Of a DNA stretch of 64,000 nucleotides, positions 45,141-54,201 are shown in pieces. Every line of letters begins with the position of its first letter. Position 1 is the stretch's first letter. A model generated the notes under the pieces. The model worked only from the letters and a program-made list of their open reading frames with translations. It ran no database searches and was not told where the DNA came from. The stretch covers positions 1,387,198-1,451,197 of the forward strand of contig NZ_LT700191.1 of assembly GCF_900155425.1 (NCBI RefSeq). The letters are read 5' to 3'. The position numbers were made by a program, and so were the translations under genes. This stretch comes from Parabacteroides massiliensis. Lineage in GTDB: Bacteria; Bacteroidota; Bacteroidia; Bacteroidales; Tannerellaceae.

Positions 45141-47426
45141 ATGAAAAGGGAATTTTGGATAACCTGCATAAGTGTATGCCTGTTGGCTGCCTGTTGTGAA
45201 AAGGAGTCACTGCCCGTCACCCCGACAGGCAGTGACTTGCAGTTTAATCATTTGGCTAAGACTTGGGATGAAGGTATCCCGTTAGGAAACGCCACAGTAG
45301 GGGCTTTGGTTTGGCAACGCGATTCGGCTTTGCGACTTTCGCTGGATCGGACGGATCTTTGGGATCTGCGGCCATCGGATAGTATTGCTGGTGAGAATAA
45401 CCGCTTTGCCTGGGTATGCGAGCAGGTGAAAAAGAAAGATTACCTGCCGGTACAGAAGAAGTTCGACCATCCTTATGATGCTTTTCCCGCCCCCTCCAAG
45501 ATACCGGGAGCAGCATTGGAATTCCCTTTGAAGATAGGGAAGGTCTCTTCTGTACATCTTTTCTTGAATAATGCTCTCTGTGAAGTGGTTTGGGAGAACG
45601 GAACGAAGTTGAAAACGTTTGTGCACGCTTCCGAACCGGTCGGATGGTTCGTCTTTGAGAATCTACCGGACACGGTCTCACCGGAAATTGTAGCACCTCG
45701 CTACAGTAACCCGCATGAGATTGCCGGTGACAACTCACATGCCGGTCCGGCTCTGGGGCGTCTCGGATATGAACAGGGAACGATGCAAAAGGAAAATGGC
45801 ACGACTACGTTTCACCAAGAAGGTTGGGGAGGCTTTTCGTATGACGTGGTTGTCCGGTGGCAACAGAAAGATGGTACGCTCAGTGGCGTATGGAGCCTGA
45901 CCTCTTCTTTGGTTACCGACCGTGCAGACCGGGAAACGGCAGAGGCAATGGAGCGTGGCGTGGAGGCAGACTATCGTTCGCATATGGACTTTTGGAAAGA
46001 CTATTGGGCTCAATCGTCAGTCTCGCTACCGGATACGGTTCTGCAAAAACAGTACGACAATGAGATGTATAAGTTTGGTTCTGCCACACGAGAAGACTCT
46101 TATCCTATCTCTCTCCAGGCGGTTTGGACTGCGGATAACGGTCTGTTGCCTCCTTGGAAAGGAGATTATCATCACGATCTGAATACGCAATTGAGCTATT
46201 GGCCGGCTTATACCGGTAACCATTTGAAGGAGGGGATGGGGTACTTGAATACCCTTTGGAACCAGCGCGATGTGTATAAGAAATATACTCGCCAGTATTT
46301 TGAGACAGATGGCATGAATGTACCCGGTGTCTGTACCTTGACCGGCGAACCGATGGGCGGTTGGATACAGTATTCCATGTCACCGACGGTCGGCGCTTGG
46401 TTAGCCCAGCATTTCTACCTGCAATGGAAATATTCTGCAGACCGGACGTTCCTCGAAGAACGTGCATATCCATTCCTGAAAGACGTGGTAACCTATCTGG
46501 AGCAGATATCTGTCATTGATGCGAACGGAGTGCGCAAGTTACCGCTGAGTTCCAGTCCGGAGATATTCGACAATTCGATTGATGCCTGGTTCAAGGATAT
46601 GACGAATTTTGACCTTTCGCTGATGCATTTCGCTTTTGATGCCGCTTCCGAGCTGGCTTCCGAATTGTCTCTGGCAGACGAGGCCGCTCATTGGAAGGCT
46701 GTCGGTGCCCAGTTGTCTGATCTGAGTCTGGATGAAGATGGAGCTCTCGCTCTTGCGAAAGGCTTTCCTTACGAACAGTCTCATCGCCATTTTTCGCACG
46801 CTATGTCCATTCATCCGCTTGGACTTGTTGATTGGAGCCAAGGCGAGAAATCGCAGAAGATCATAAAGGCGACCTTAAAAAAGCTGCAAGATTTCGGACC
46901 GGATTACTGGTGCGGCTATTCCTATAGCTGGTTCGGAAACATGAAAGCCCGTGCTTTTGATGGAGAAGGGGCTGCCGAAGCATTACGGACCTTTGCCGAA
47001 TGTTTCTGCCTTCCGAATACGTTTCACGCGAATGGAGACCAGACAAAGAGCGGAAAATCAAAGTTTACCTATCGTCCGTTTACTCTTGAAGGCAATTTTG
47101 CCTTTGCTGCCGGCGTACAGGAGATGTTGTTGCAAAGTCATACCGGCGTTATCCGGATATTCCCGGCAATCCCAGCTGCTTGGCAAGATGTCGCCTTTGA
47201 CAAGCTGCGTGCGATGGGGGCCTTTCTTGTCTCGGCCGAAAAGGTAGCAGGACAGGTACGGCAAGTCCGGATACTGCCTGAACAGGGTGGAACGTTACGT
47301 TTGGCTATCCCTGAAGGATGCAAAGTCGCTTCCGTAACAGGCAATAAAGGGAAGGAACGGGTAGAGGAAGGTATCCTGATTCTGGAAACACAGAAAGGCG
47401 AGACAGTAACCGTGGCATTGTTATAA
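45141..47426 (+). CDS. Glycoside hydrolase family 95-like lipoprotein
   Basis: 761 residues from the Met at 45141, which opens the lipoprotein signal MKREFWITCISVCLLAACC; the ATG at 45105 would add an untypical polar leader. The N-terminal beta domain begins LAKTWDEGIPLGNATVGALVW, and the (alpha/alpha)6 barrel contains LQAVWTADNGLLPPWKGDYH, LSYWPAYTGNHL, GGWIQYSMSPTVGAWLAQHF and the closing IRIFPAIPAAWQDVAF, all GH95 hallmarks. GH95 members are alpha-1,2-L-fucosidases or L-galactosidases. The catalytic Asn-x-Asn pair reads Asp346-Leu-Asn348 here (HHDLN), so the first Asn is changed. Last gene of the operon, followed by a bidirectional hairpin. Confidence 0.8.
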   Translation: MKREFWITCISVCLLAACCEKESLPVTPTGSDLQFNHLAKTWDEGIPLGNATVGALVWQRDSALRLSLDRTDLWDLRPSDSIAGENNRFAWVCEQVKKKDYLPVQKKFDHPYDAFPAPSKIPGAALEFPLKIGKVSSVHLFLNNALCEVVWENGTKLKTFVHASEPVGWFVFENLPDTVSPEIVAPRYSNPHEIAGDNSHAGPALGRLGYEQGTMQKENGTTTFHQEGWGGFSYDVVVRWQQKDGTLSGVWSLTSSLVTDRADRETAEAMERGVEADYRSHMDFWKDYWAQSSVSLPDTVLQKQYDNEMYKFGSATREDSYPISLQAVWTADNGLLPPWKGDYHHDLNTQLSYWPAYTGNHLKEGMGYLNTLWNQRDVYKKYTRQYFETDGMNVPGVCTLTGEPMGGWIQYSMSPTVGAWLAQHFYLQWKYSADRTFLEERAYPFLKDVVTYLEQISVIDANGVRKLPLSSSPEIFDNSIDAWFKDMTNFDLSLMHFAFDAASELASELSLADEAAHWKAVGAQLSDLSLDEDGALALAKGFPYEQSHRHFSHAMSIHPLGLVDWSQGEKSQKIIKATLKKLQDFGPDYWCGYSYSWFGNMKARAFDGEGAAEALRTFAECFCLPNTFHANGDQTKSGKSKFTYRPFTLEGNFAFAAGVQEMLLQSHTGVIRIFPAIPAAWQDVAFDKLRAMGAFLVSAEKVAGQVRQVRILPEQGGTLRLAIPEGCKVASVTGNKGKERVEEGILILETQKGETVTVALL

Positions 47427-47446
47427 ATAAATTGTTATAAATAGCT

Positions 47447-47494
47447 ACGCCGATAACATAGGGACAGATTATTAAGTCCGTGTTATCGGCGTAC
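47447..47494. terminator. Bidirectional hairpin terminator between convergent operons
   Basis: TACGCCGATAACA (47447-47459) pairs perfectly with TGTTATCGGCGTA (47482-47494); the loop can add a GGAC/GTCC stem (47463-47466 with 47477-47480). It lies 20 bp after the GH95 stop and 22 bp before the end of the minus-strand propeller gene. Confidence 0.82.
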
Positions 47495-47516
47495 TGTGTT
47501 TTATGTTTATAAGTGC

Positions 47517-49151
47517 TTATTCGGATATATTGAAATTGTTTGTTTCTACGACTTCACCATTCTGAAGGAAGACTACTTGATAATTCGCCTTATCTGCCCA
47601 TTTCCCTTTTTTAGGAGTAACGGTGAGGTTGATTTTTTCGTATGGTTGCAGAGGCTTGACCGTATGACAACCCATTAGTACTCCGTCCTGCTTGATCTCG
47701 ACCCTCGTTTCTCCTGATGCCGATAATCCGAAGTTCTGGACTTCCAGTCCGATCTCGTTCTGACTTTTCCGGTAAACGGGGCGTCGGCAGGACAATAGAG
47801 CCGGCTTGTAATCGATATAAGGTAGGCTCGCATACCCGAACAACAGTTTCCCGTTTTTGTCTTTTCCGATCATTTTCGGAGCGAATTCATCCGGTGTGAT
47901 ACCGCTCCCCTTGCCTTCGAATGTCAGGATAAGGTCTTTTCCTGACACTTCGGTTTTGGTCACTTTACATCCTCTGCCGAAGTTCACCTCATTGTAGGAA
48001 CCGAACCGCAAGGAGGCCAGATCGATGTCTTGAAGCGGATCGAACCCCTCTTCTGCCAAAATTTTGACTTGAATGGTCGGGGTAGATGCCGTTATTGGGG
48101 TTTGGTTCAATACCGATAATAGCATTCCCTTGTTCATCGGGATACAAATGTTTTTCGAACTATGGTTGTCATTGCCATGATCGTCCCATTTGACAGTGTC
48201 GATTACGGCAAAGTTCATTTGTTCGACACGCCCTTGTTTGTCTTGAAAGACTTTCGGCCGTTCGTATTTGAACCAATGTTCGACATATCCGTCCCGATGG
48301 AAAGAGATTCCTGGCATATAGGCTTCCCCTTGTTCCGTAATCCAGTGAATGCCGTCTTTGGAACGTTGGTAGAAGGCGACTCTTCCCAGCCAGTCATTCA
48401 CAATCAAGTGGTACTGTAAAGAGTCCCGCCAAATGACCGGATCCTCGAACTCTCCTTTTACAGGAGGATAAACTCGTTTATCCGTTATCTGCTCGTAAGG
48501 AGCAATACCATCTTGGCTGATCCAGATGCCTCCTCCACGACAAACCATCAGATATGATCCGTCTTGTCTTTTGGCAAAGCTGAGGTTACTTAATCCCTCG
48601 ATGATTTTCCGGTCGCGAGGATCGAATTTGAACTTCCCATATTGCCAAGGACCGTTGACATTATCTGCTATGTAATACCCATCGATAACATATACGACGA
48701 TCCGTCCGTCGTTCAGGATGAAAGCCTCCGGATTGTGCCCTTTCCCAATTGTATCCTGAATGGCAAAAGGTCCGTGCAATCGGTCGCCGGTTGCATGATA
48801 GACCGTGGAGTTGGGCCATTCCATGTGTCCTTTGGGTGCGCTTTCGGGCCATCCGCACACAAATAGGTGATATTTCCGGTCAGGCGTCTGTATGATATTA
48901 CCTCCCCAAAACGAGATGTCGGGACGCTCGATACCGTTGTCGATATAGCGGGGGCGTACACTGTCCGCTCCCCATGTGTCTTTGGATAGCGTACCTTCGG
49001 GCATTGCTTTGAAGCGATCCATATAGCGTCCACCTGTAATGAGGTGTTTCCATTCTGCCGGACGTTCCCTTTCCGTGATTTGGGCGGTCAGTGACAAGGG
49101 AGCCAGACAGGCTGCTGCAAGCAGCAATCGAATTGAATATATTCCTTTCAT
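47517..49151 (-). CDS. Five-bladed beta-propeller glycosidase-like protein (GH43/GH117 superfamily)
   Basis: A 544-residue secreted protein (signal MKGIYSIRLLLAAACLAPLSLTA). The first 380 residues show propeller blades with acidic positions typical of the GH43/GH32/GH117 superfamily: RPDISFWGGNIIQTPDRKYHLFVCGW-type first blade (RPDISFWGG), GHNPEAFILNDGRIVVYV and GEFEDPVIWRDSLQYHLI. The C-terminal part (about 385-544) holds beta-sandwich domains, the last CARDB-like (GLSASGETRVEIKQDG). The exact family is not assigned. Its ATG overlaps the stop of the GH29 gene by one base (TAATG), so the two are translationally coupled and probably act on the same fucosylated substrate. Confidence 0.72.
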   Translation of the reverse strand: MKGIYSIRLLLAAACLAPLSLTAQITERERPAEWKHLITGGRYMDRFKAMPEGTLSKDTWGADSVRPRYIDNGIERPDISFWGGNIIQTPDRKYHLFVCGWPESAPKGHMEWPNSTVYHATGDRLHGPFAIQDTIGKGHNPEAFILNDGRIVVYVIDGYYIADNVNGPWQYGKFKFDPRDRKIIEGLSNLSFAKRQDGSYLMVCRGGGIWISQDGIAPYEQITDKRVYPPVKGEFEDPVIWRDSLQYHLIVNDWLGRVAFYQRSKDGIHWITEQGEAYMPGISFHRDGYVEHWFKYERPKVFQDKQGRVEQMNFAVIDTVKWDDHGNDNHSSKNICIPMNKGMLLSVLNQTPITASTPTIQVKILAEEGFDPLQDIDLASLRFGSYNEVNFGRGCKVTKTEVSGKDLILTFEGKGSGITPDEFAPKMIGKDKNGKLLFGYASLPYIDYKPALLSCRRPVYRKSQNEIGLEVQNFGLSASGETRVEIKQDGVLMGCHTVKPLQPYEKINLTVTPKKGKWADKANYQVVFLQNGEVVETNNFNISE

Positions 49152-51298
49152 TATAGCAGGTCTATATTATCCAGTGTGAGTTTTCCTTCCTGTGCTATTA
49201 CAGTAGGTTCTATACGTACATAACGGGCAGGAATTGTTTCCTTGAAATAGTGGAAACGTTTGGTCGGATCGTTCACTAAATTGCCAAACTCTACACTTTC
49301 CACCGTTTTCCACTGTTTCCCATCGTTGCTGGCTTTGACAACGATTTTGGTCACGCCTCCTTTGAAACTCTTGCCGGCCTGCGGAGCATAAGCCAACCCG
49401 TTCAGCCCTTTGTCCTTTCCTAAATCAATAATCAGATACAGCGGATTGCCATTTACTTCCGACAACTTCCAGTCTTTCTTAATCAAACCGAGCCGTTCGC
49501 TGGCTACAGTGCCTTTTTCGTCATGCAAAACAGCAATCGCTTTCAATTCACAACGATCCAAAACGATCGGTTCTTTATATTCGGTAGAAGTCTCGTTGGG
49601 TTCGGTACCATCTGTCGTATAATAAATCTTATATCCTACATTCAGATTTTCAGCAGCATTCTGTCCGTGAGACTTCCATTCGAAATCTTGCAATTTAGGT
49701 TTGATAGTCACTTTTCCATCCATGTCCCGACTAAAACTCAACTGGGGTGGACGAGATTTATAATGATGAGCGGAGATATGGCTGATAGCCGGAGTCAGAC
49801 GGGATTCTAACAAGCGGAAACGAAGTTTATCGGTCGTCACTTCCGGAAAACGAAGAATACGTTTATAACCGATATTGGTCGAAACCGCAATTTCTTTCCA
49901 TGCTCCGTCGATCCATGCGTCTATCGCATATTTTTCCACACGTTCGCTATGAGTGGCAATGGCTTCCTGGAGCATGATACGGTTAATTGTCACCGGAGAA
50001 GGCGTTGTCACTGTGAATTCCTTATCTTTCATCAACAAATAAGTATCTTCTTTTCCATCCAAGACTTCTTTCGGACCTTTGGCTCCTGCCAACAGGTCAG
50101 TACCGTATGTCTCATGAATCCGCTTGCCGGTTTCTTTCAACGATTCGACATCTGCGGGCGAAAATCTGCCGTCACGATTAGGAGGTATGTTCAACAGGAA
50201 AGTAGAGTTTCCTCCTACTGCTCGTTCGTAAATATCAAACACATCATCGGCGCTTCTTACTTTCTGGTGTGTATCATCGCGGTAGAACCAGCCTTCGCGG
50301 ATAGAAGTGTTGGTTTCTGCCTGCTGGTAATGCAAATATTGGGCTTGATATAACTGCTCGCGGTCGCCCAACATAGGATCTGTCATGTCAGCAAACTGTG
50401 TCATTGTATCCGGATCTGCCTGGTAAGAGATTACGTTCCATTCCGTCGGACGAGTTCCTCCGGCTTCGTTGCCACACCAGCGTACATCTTCACGGCCGAA
50501 TATCACGGCATCCGGTGCCAACTTATGGATCATTTCTTTCCAGGCCGGATAGTTGTAAGTCTGCCCTCCTTTGCGCTTCGGGTGTGCACCGTCAAACCAC
50601 ACTTCGTGAACCGGACCGTATTCAGTCAATACTTCAAACAGCTGGTTCAGGAAGTATTCATTATAATCGTCTACTTCAAATTCGAACTTTGTCTGATTGG
50701 CAAACGGTCTGCCCGGCACTTCTCGTGGAATGGTACGTTTTGTATATTTACTCAAATTTCCATACAAACCGTCAGGACTTTCTATCTGGAATAAATCGGC
50801 CGGTGAAAGATACACTCCTAACTTCAATCCGTATTTCTGACAAGAAGCAGACAGGTCTTTTAAAATGTCTCCTTTCCCATTCCGGAAGTTTGACGACATG
50901 ATGCCATGCTTCGTATAACGACTTTGCCACAAGACAAACCCGTCATGATGTTTCGCTGTAAAAATGACCATTTTCATTCCGGCCGCTTTCATCGCTTCGC
51001 ACCATTGGTCGGTATCCAACTCTTTCAGATCGAAGATTTTCGGATCTTCCATCCCGTTCCCCCATTCCATCCGGGTAAAAGTGTTCGGTCCGAAATGAAT
51101 AAAGGCGATAAATTCATTTTGCAAAGCCGCCAACTGATTGGGAGTAGGCACTACATGAGCCGCTTTTTCAATAATGAGTTCTTTACTGTCACCCTCCTCG
51201 ATTTTAATCGTATTTTGCAAAGGCATACTTGATTCTTGTGTTTGAGAACAGGCAGAAAGAAGCAATGTTCCTAATAAGAAAGAATAGATTTTTTTCAT
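49151..51298 (-). CDS. Alpha-L-fucosidase, GH29, with C-terminal binding domains
   Basis: 715 residues from the Met at 51298, which opens the lipoprotein signal MKKIYSFLLGTLLLSAC; the longer frame starts inside a promoter. GH29 barrel at about 45-380: FIHFGPNTFT, FTAKHHDGFVLW, GLKLGVYLSP and the nucleophile Asp236 in WFDGAHP. The layout suits GH29 subfamily B, active on alpha-1,3/1,4-fucose. C-terminal parts comprise an F5/8C-like domain, a chitobiase/FN3-like domain (VGYKIYYTTDGTEP) and a second F5/8C-like domain (IVVKASNDGKQW, IPARYVRIEP). Located at the outer membrane. It is coupled to the propeller gene downstream and preceded by its own promoter. Confidence 0.92.
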   Translation of the reverse strand: MKKIYSFLLGTLLLSACSQTQESSMPLQNTIKIEEGDSKELIIEKAAHVVPTPNQLAALQNEFIAFIHFGPNTFTRMEWGNGMEDPKIFDLKELDTDQWCEAMKAAGMKMVIFTAKHHDGFVLWQSRYTKHGIMSSNFRNGKGDILKDLSASCQKYGLKLGVYLSPADLFQIESPDGLYGNLSKYTKRTIPREVPGRPFANQTKFEFEVDDYNEYFLNQLFEVLTEYGPVHEVWFDGAHPKRKGGQTYNYPAWKEMIHKLAPDAVIFGREDVRWCGNEAGGTRPTEWNVISYQADPDTMTQFADMTDPMLGDREQLYQAQYLHYQQAETNTSIREGWFYRDDTHQKVRSADDVFDIYERAVGGNSTFLLNIPPNRDGRFSPADVESLKETGKRIHETYGTDLLAGAKGPKEVLDGKEDTYLLMKDKEFTVTTPSPVTINRIMLQEAIATHSERVEKYAIDAWIDGAWKEIAVSTNIGYKRILRFPEVTTDKLRFRLLESRLTPAISHISAHHYKSRPPQLSFSRDMDGKVTIKPKLQDFEWKSHGQNAAENLNVGYKIYYTTDGTEPNETSTEYKEPIVLDRCELKAIAVLHDEKGTVASERLGLIKKDWKLSEVNGNPLYLIIDLGKDKGLNGLAYAPQAGKSFKGGVTKIVVKASNDGKQWKTVESVEFGNLVNDPTKRFHYFKETIPARYVRIEPTVIAQEGKLTLDNIDLL

Positions 51299-51328
51299 GT
51301 GTTTTAATCTGATAATATATTTAGAAAC

Positions 51329-51336
51329 CAAATATA
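51329..51336 (-). promoter_or_regulatory. Promoter -7 box of the GH29 gene
   Basis: Reads TATATTTG on the minus strand (TAnnTTTG). GTTG lies 18 bp upstream as a weak -33 box. It overlaps the longest possible GH29 start and supports the start at 51298. Confidence 0.55.
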
Positions 51337-51407
51337 CATTTTAATTCTCTAATTCAACCCATTAACCAGCAGAAAAATATGTAAAGGTCACATGGTATTC
51401 TCTATTG

Positions 51408-52400
51408 CTAATCTGCAAAATTAACATAAACATCCTCTATCGTTGATACAAGCGGATAAACGCCTATAGAATCGCCCAATCCGACTTCTTTCGGTGTCGG
51501 TGGTATGAAATTGGCCTTAGTTCCTTTTATATCAGCACCTTCTTCTGTCAACGTAACAATTGCATACAGCGGTTTATCATACATCATAGAGTATGCCATC
51601 AACGAATATTTCTTGTTGATCTCTTCCGGAAATCTCTTTTCCGTCATAGTCGGCTTCCCTATCCAAACATAGGAAGCACTATTGATTTGCATATAACTGA
51701 TCCCATTGATCTTTTTCGTGTAATTACTATGATTATGCCCACTGAAAGCAAGCACTACTTTCTTAAACCCCGCACGTTTGTTCTCTTTTTCCAGGATACT
51801 CCGTACCTCAGCACCGTTTTTAAGTTCACTGTCAATACTTTGATGAGATAGCAAAACAGTCTTCAGATTTGTTGAGGCCAAATCCTTTTCCAGCCACTCC
51901 ATTTGTTTTTTGTCCATATACGAATGGTTACTATATGGATACTTCCCGTAGTTCGCATGGTCGTAATGAATAATTTCTTTTCCATCAGAATAATTATTAC
52001 CATCAAGTACCACAAAATGGAAATTACCCTTGTCAAATGAATAATAACGATTCGGCATACCCATTCCTTCCACATATTCGTCTACGCTATAACGGTCAAG
52101 ATCGTGGTTCCCTATGGCATGATATTTTTCTCCCTTGAAATTGTTCCATATATCTCTGTACACTTGACTTGCACTGTCAAGCCGACAAAAATCCCCCAGG
52201 TCTATGATGAAATCCACATTCTCATCATTGGCAGCTTTGATAAAAGCTTCAACACGTTCCTGTCCACCTGGAACATCCGGCGCATGGAAATCCGATGCGA
52301 TAGCAAACCTTACCGGAACTTCTTTTTTCTCGCAAGAAGCCATAACTAGCCCTATTGCAGCTACGGCTAAACATAAATACGCTGATTTTAAGTAGGTCAT
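51408..52400 (-). CDS. Metallophosphoesterase lipoprotein
   Basis: A 330-residue calcineurin-like phosphoesterase with lipoprotein signal (MTYLKSAYLCLAVAAIGLVMASC). All metal-binding motifs are present: ASDFHAPD (D-x-H), DLGDF, GNHDLDRYS, LSHQSID and SGHNHSN. The substrate is unknown; related proteins cleave phosphomonoesters or diesters, and in glycan loci could remove phosphate-linked decorations. It starts 7 bp after the sulfatase stop, so the two genes form a unit upstream of the GH29 gene (109 bp away). Confidence 0.85.
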   Translation of the reverse strand: MTYLKSAYLCLAVAAIGLVMASCEKKEVPVRFAIASDFHAPDVPGGQERVEAFIKAANDENVDFIIDLGDFCRLDSASQVYRDIWNNFKGEKYHAIGNHDLDRYSVDEYVEGMGMPNRYYSFDKGNFHFVVLDGNNYSDGKEIIHYDHANYGKYPYSNHSYMDKKQMEWLEKDLASTNLKTVLLSHQSIDSELKNGAEVRSILEKENKRAGFKKVVLAFSGHNHSNYTKKINGISYMQINSASYVWIGKPTMTEKRFPEEINKKYSLMAYSMMYDKPLYAIVTLTEEGADIKGTKANFIPPTPKEVGLGDSIGVYPLVSTIEDVYVNFAD

Positions 52401-52407
52401 ATAAGTA

Positions 52408-53964
52408 TTAATTTGTAGAATATGGATTATTGGAATCTTTTATTTCATCCGGCCAAGGAGTTGGTTTGCCGGTCTCTTTGAATATCGGACGTTGTCCCCC
52501 GACCTCGCGCAGATAATTGCCCAACTCTTCAGAAAGTTTTTCTACCCGTTCCGGTTCTTCTGCCGACAAATCCCGTTCTTCGCTAATATCTGTTCGTATG
52601 TTAAACAACTCTTTACGACCTGTCTCGTAATAATAAACCAGTTTCCAATCATCTTTGCGGATGGAACAAGTCGCTCCGATTCCGGGACCGGTCGGTCCCC
52701 AGTTATTGGGGAAATTCCAATAAAGCGAACGTCCTTCAGATGGATTTTGACCTTTTCCGGTAAGCAATGGAACAAAACTTTTACCATCAATCACCTGAGG
52801 CGTTTTCGGCATATCTACATTTGCCATCTCCAACAACGTCGGATAAAAATCTTCTATCATCAAATAGTCATCACAAGAAGTTCCGGCTTTCGTCACTCCC
52901 GGCCATGAAACAATCATCGGTTCACGGATTCCGCCTTCATAAGCTGATCCTTTCCCGCTATTCAACGGCCAGTTATGTGTGTTAGGCTTTCCGCTTCTCA
53001 CACTCGGTTCGACACTCAAACCTCCATTGTCCGACATAAAAATGATAATCGTGTTATCCGAAAGCTTGTTTTGTTGCAAATAATCCATCAAGTCTCCCAA
53101 GCTTTTATCCATTCCCTCAACCAAAGTGGCATAAGCGGCATCCCGTTTGTCCAAACCCCGGTCCAGATATTTCTGATAAAAACGCTTATCGGCTTTAACC
53201 GGAACATGTACAGCATAGTGTGACATATACAGAAAAAACGGTTTCTTCTTGTCGCGGTTATCCAGATGAGCAATAGCTTCGCGAGTCAAGGCCTCGGTCA
53301 GGAATACGTCTGTCCCATGATATTTCTCCAGCCCTGGAACAGCCCAAATATTTTTCTCTTTTCCTGGAAAGTCCCCATAATTATCTTCACCCAAATAAGA
53401 ACCAGGACCACCGCAGGCATGTCCGGCAATATTTACATCGAATCCCAAATTCAACGGGTTTTCTCCGGGAGTACCGATAGCACCGAAATGAGCCTTTCCG
53501 CAATGTATGGTATAATACCCGCCATCTTTCAATGCCTGTGCCAAAGGCAAGGCATGGCAGGTCCGTTCAACACCTGTAGTCGGAGACAATCCGTTTACGT
53601 TCCATTGCGGGTAATCCAATACCTTATGTTTGCTGTCGACTTCCTGGTTGCGATGCAATGTCCAGTTTGTTACCCGATGCCGTGCAGCGTTCATTCCGGT
53701 AAACAAGCTAATCCGGGTAGGAGAACTTATACTACACGCATAGGCTGATGTAAACTTTACCCCTTGTTGGGCCAACCGCTCCATATTCGGTGTATGAAAC
53801 ATCCTGTTAAAAGGAGTCTCCTGATCCCAAAAGGGAACCGATGTATCTTGCCATCCCATATCATCCACCAAAAACAATACGATATTAGGGTGAGATACTT
53901 GCGCTGATAAAAGCCAAGGAAATGCTAATGATATTCCGAAAGCTAATTTTTTTCTTCTATTCAC
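52408..53964 (-). CDS. Sulfatase, S1 family, serine-type
   Basis: A 518-residue secreted sulfatase with signal MNRRKKLAFGISLAFPWLLSA. Metal ligands D34/D35 are in LVDDMGWQDTS, and the activation motif S80-S-P-T-R lies in CSISSPTRISLFTG, so Ser80 is the formylglycine precursor. CGKAHFGA and MSDNGGLSVE add the remaining active-site parts. VDDMGWQDTSVPF recalls S1_16 galactose sulfatases, a tentative link. First gene of the minus-strand unit with the metallophosphoesterase; a palindrome lies upstream at 54002-54018. It differs from the sulfatase at 29877 over most of its length, so they probably act on different sulfate positions. Confidence 0.9.
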   Translation of the reverse strand: MNRRKKLAFGISLAFPWLLSAQVSHPNIVLFLVDDMGWQDTSVPFWDQETPFNRMFHTPNMERLAQQGVKFTSAYACSISSPTRISLFTGMNAARHRVTNWTLHRNQEVDSKHKVLDYPQWNVNGLSPTTGVERTCHALPLAQALKDGGYYTIHCGKAHFGAIGTPGENPLNLGFDVNIAGHACGGPGSYLGEDNYGDFPGKEKNIWAVPGLEKYHGTDVFLTEALTREAIAHLDNRDKKKPFFLYMSHYAVHVPVKADKRFYQKYLDRGLDKRDAAYATLVEGMDKSLGDLMDYLQQNKLSDNTIIIFMSDNGGLSVEPSVRSGKPNTHNWPLNSGKGSAYEGGIREPMIVSWPGVTKAGTSCDDYLMIEDFYPTLLEMANVDMPKTPQVIDGKSFVPLLTGKGQNPSEGRSLYWNFPNNWGPTGPGIGATCSIRKDDWKLVYYYETGRKELFNIRTDISEERDLSAEEPERVEKLSEELGNYLREVGGQRPIFKETGKPTPWPDEIKDSNNPYSTN

Positions 53965-54001
53965 GATGTTGCTATTGTTATAATTGTGTTTCTTTCATAC
54001 A

Positions 54002-54018
54002 ATACCTTTTTAAGGTAT
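54002..54018. promoter_or_regulatory. Palindrome upstream of the sulfatase/phosphoesterase unit
   Basis: ATACCTT and AAGGTAT flank a 3-base centre, a perfect 7-bp dyad about 38-54 bp before the sulfatase start. It may be an operator. No clear -7 box was found beside it. Confidence 0.35.
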
Positions 54019-54126
54019 CAAATATAGGAAAAAAGAAACACAGATGACACTGGTTAAGAAAGAGTGTAGAGTTTTTATTTTTCAAGGCATTCATCTATGT
54101 TCATTAGTGAGATTATGCGGAAATTG

Positions 54127-54158
54127 TTTGTATATGTCAAAAAATTGGATGAATTTTG
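54127..54158 (+). promoter_or_regulatory. Possible promoter of the GH78-like gene
   Basis: TTTG at 54127-54130 and GAATTTTG at 54151-54158 are 20 bp apart, fitting the TTTG-N20-TAnnTTTG pattern except for the first base of the -7 box. The ATG is at 54202. Confidence 0.4.
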
Positions 54159-54201
54159 TATATAATAGGCTGTATATGTAACGGGTTAAGATATATATAT
54201 C

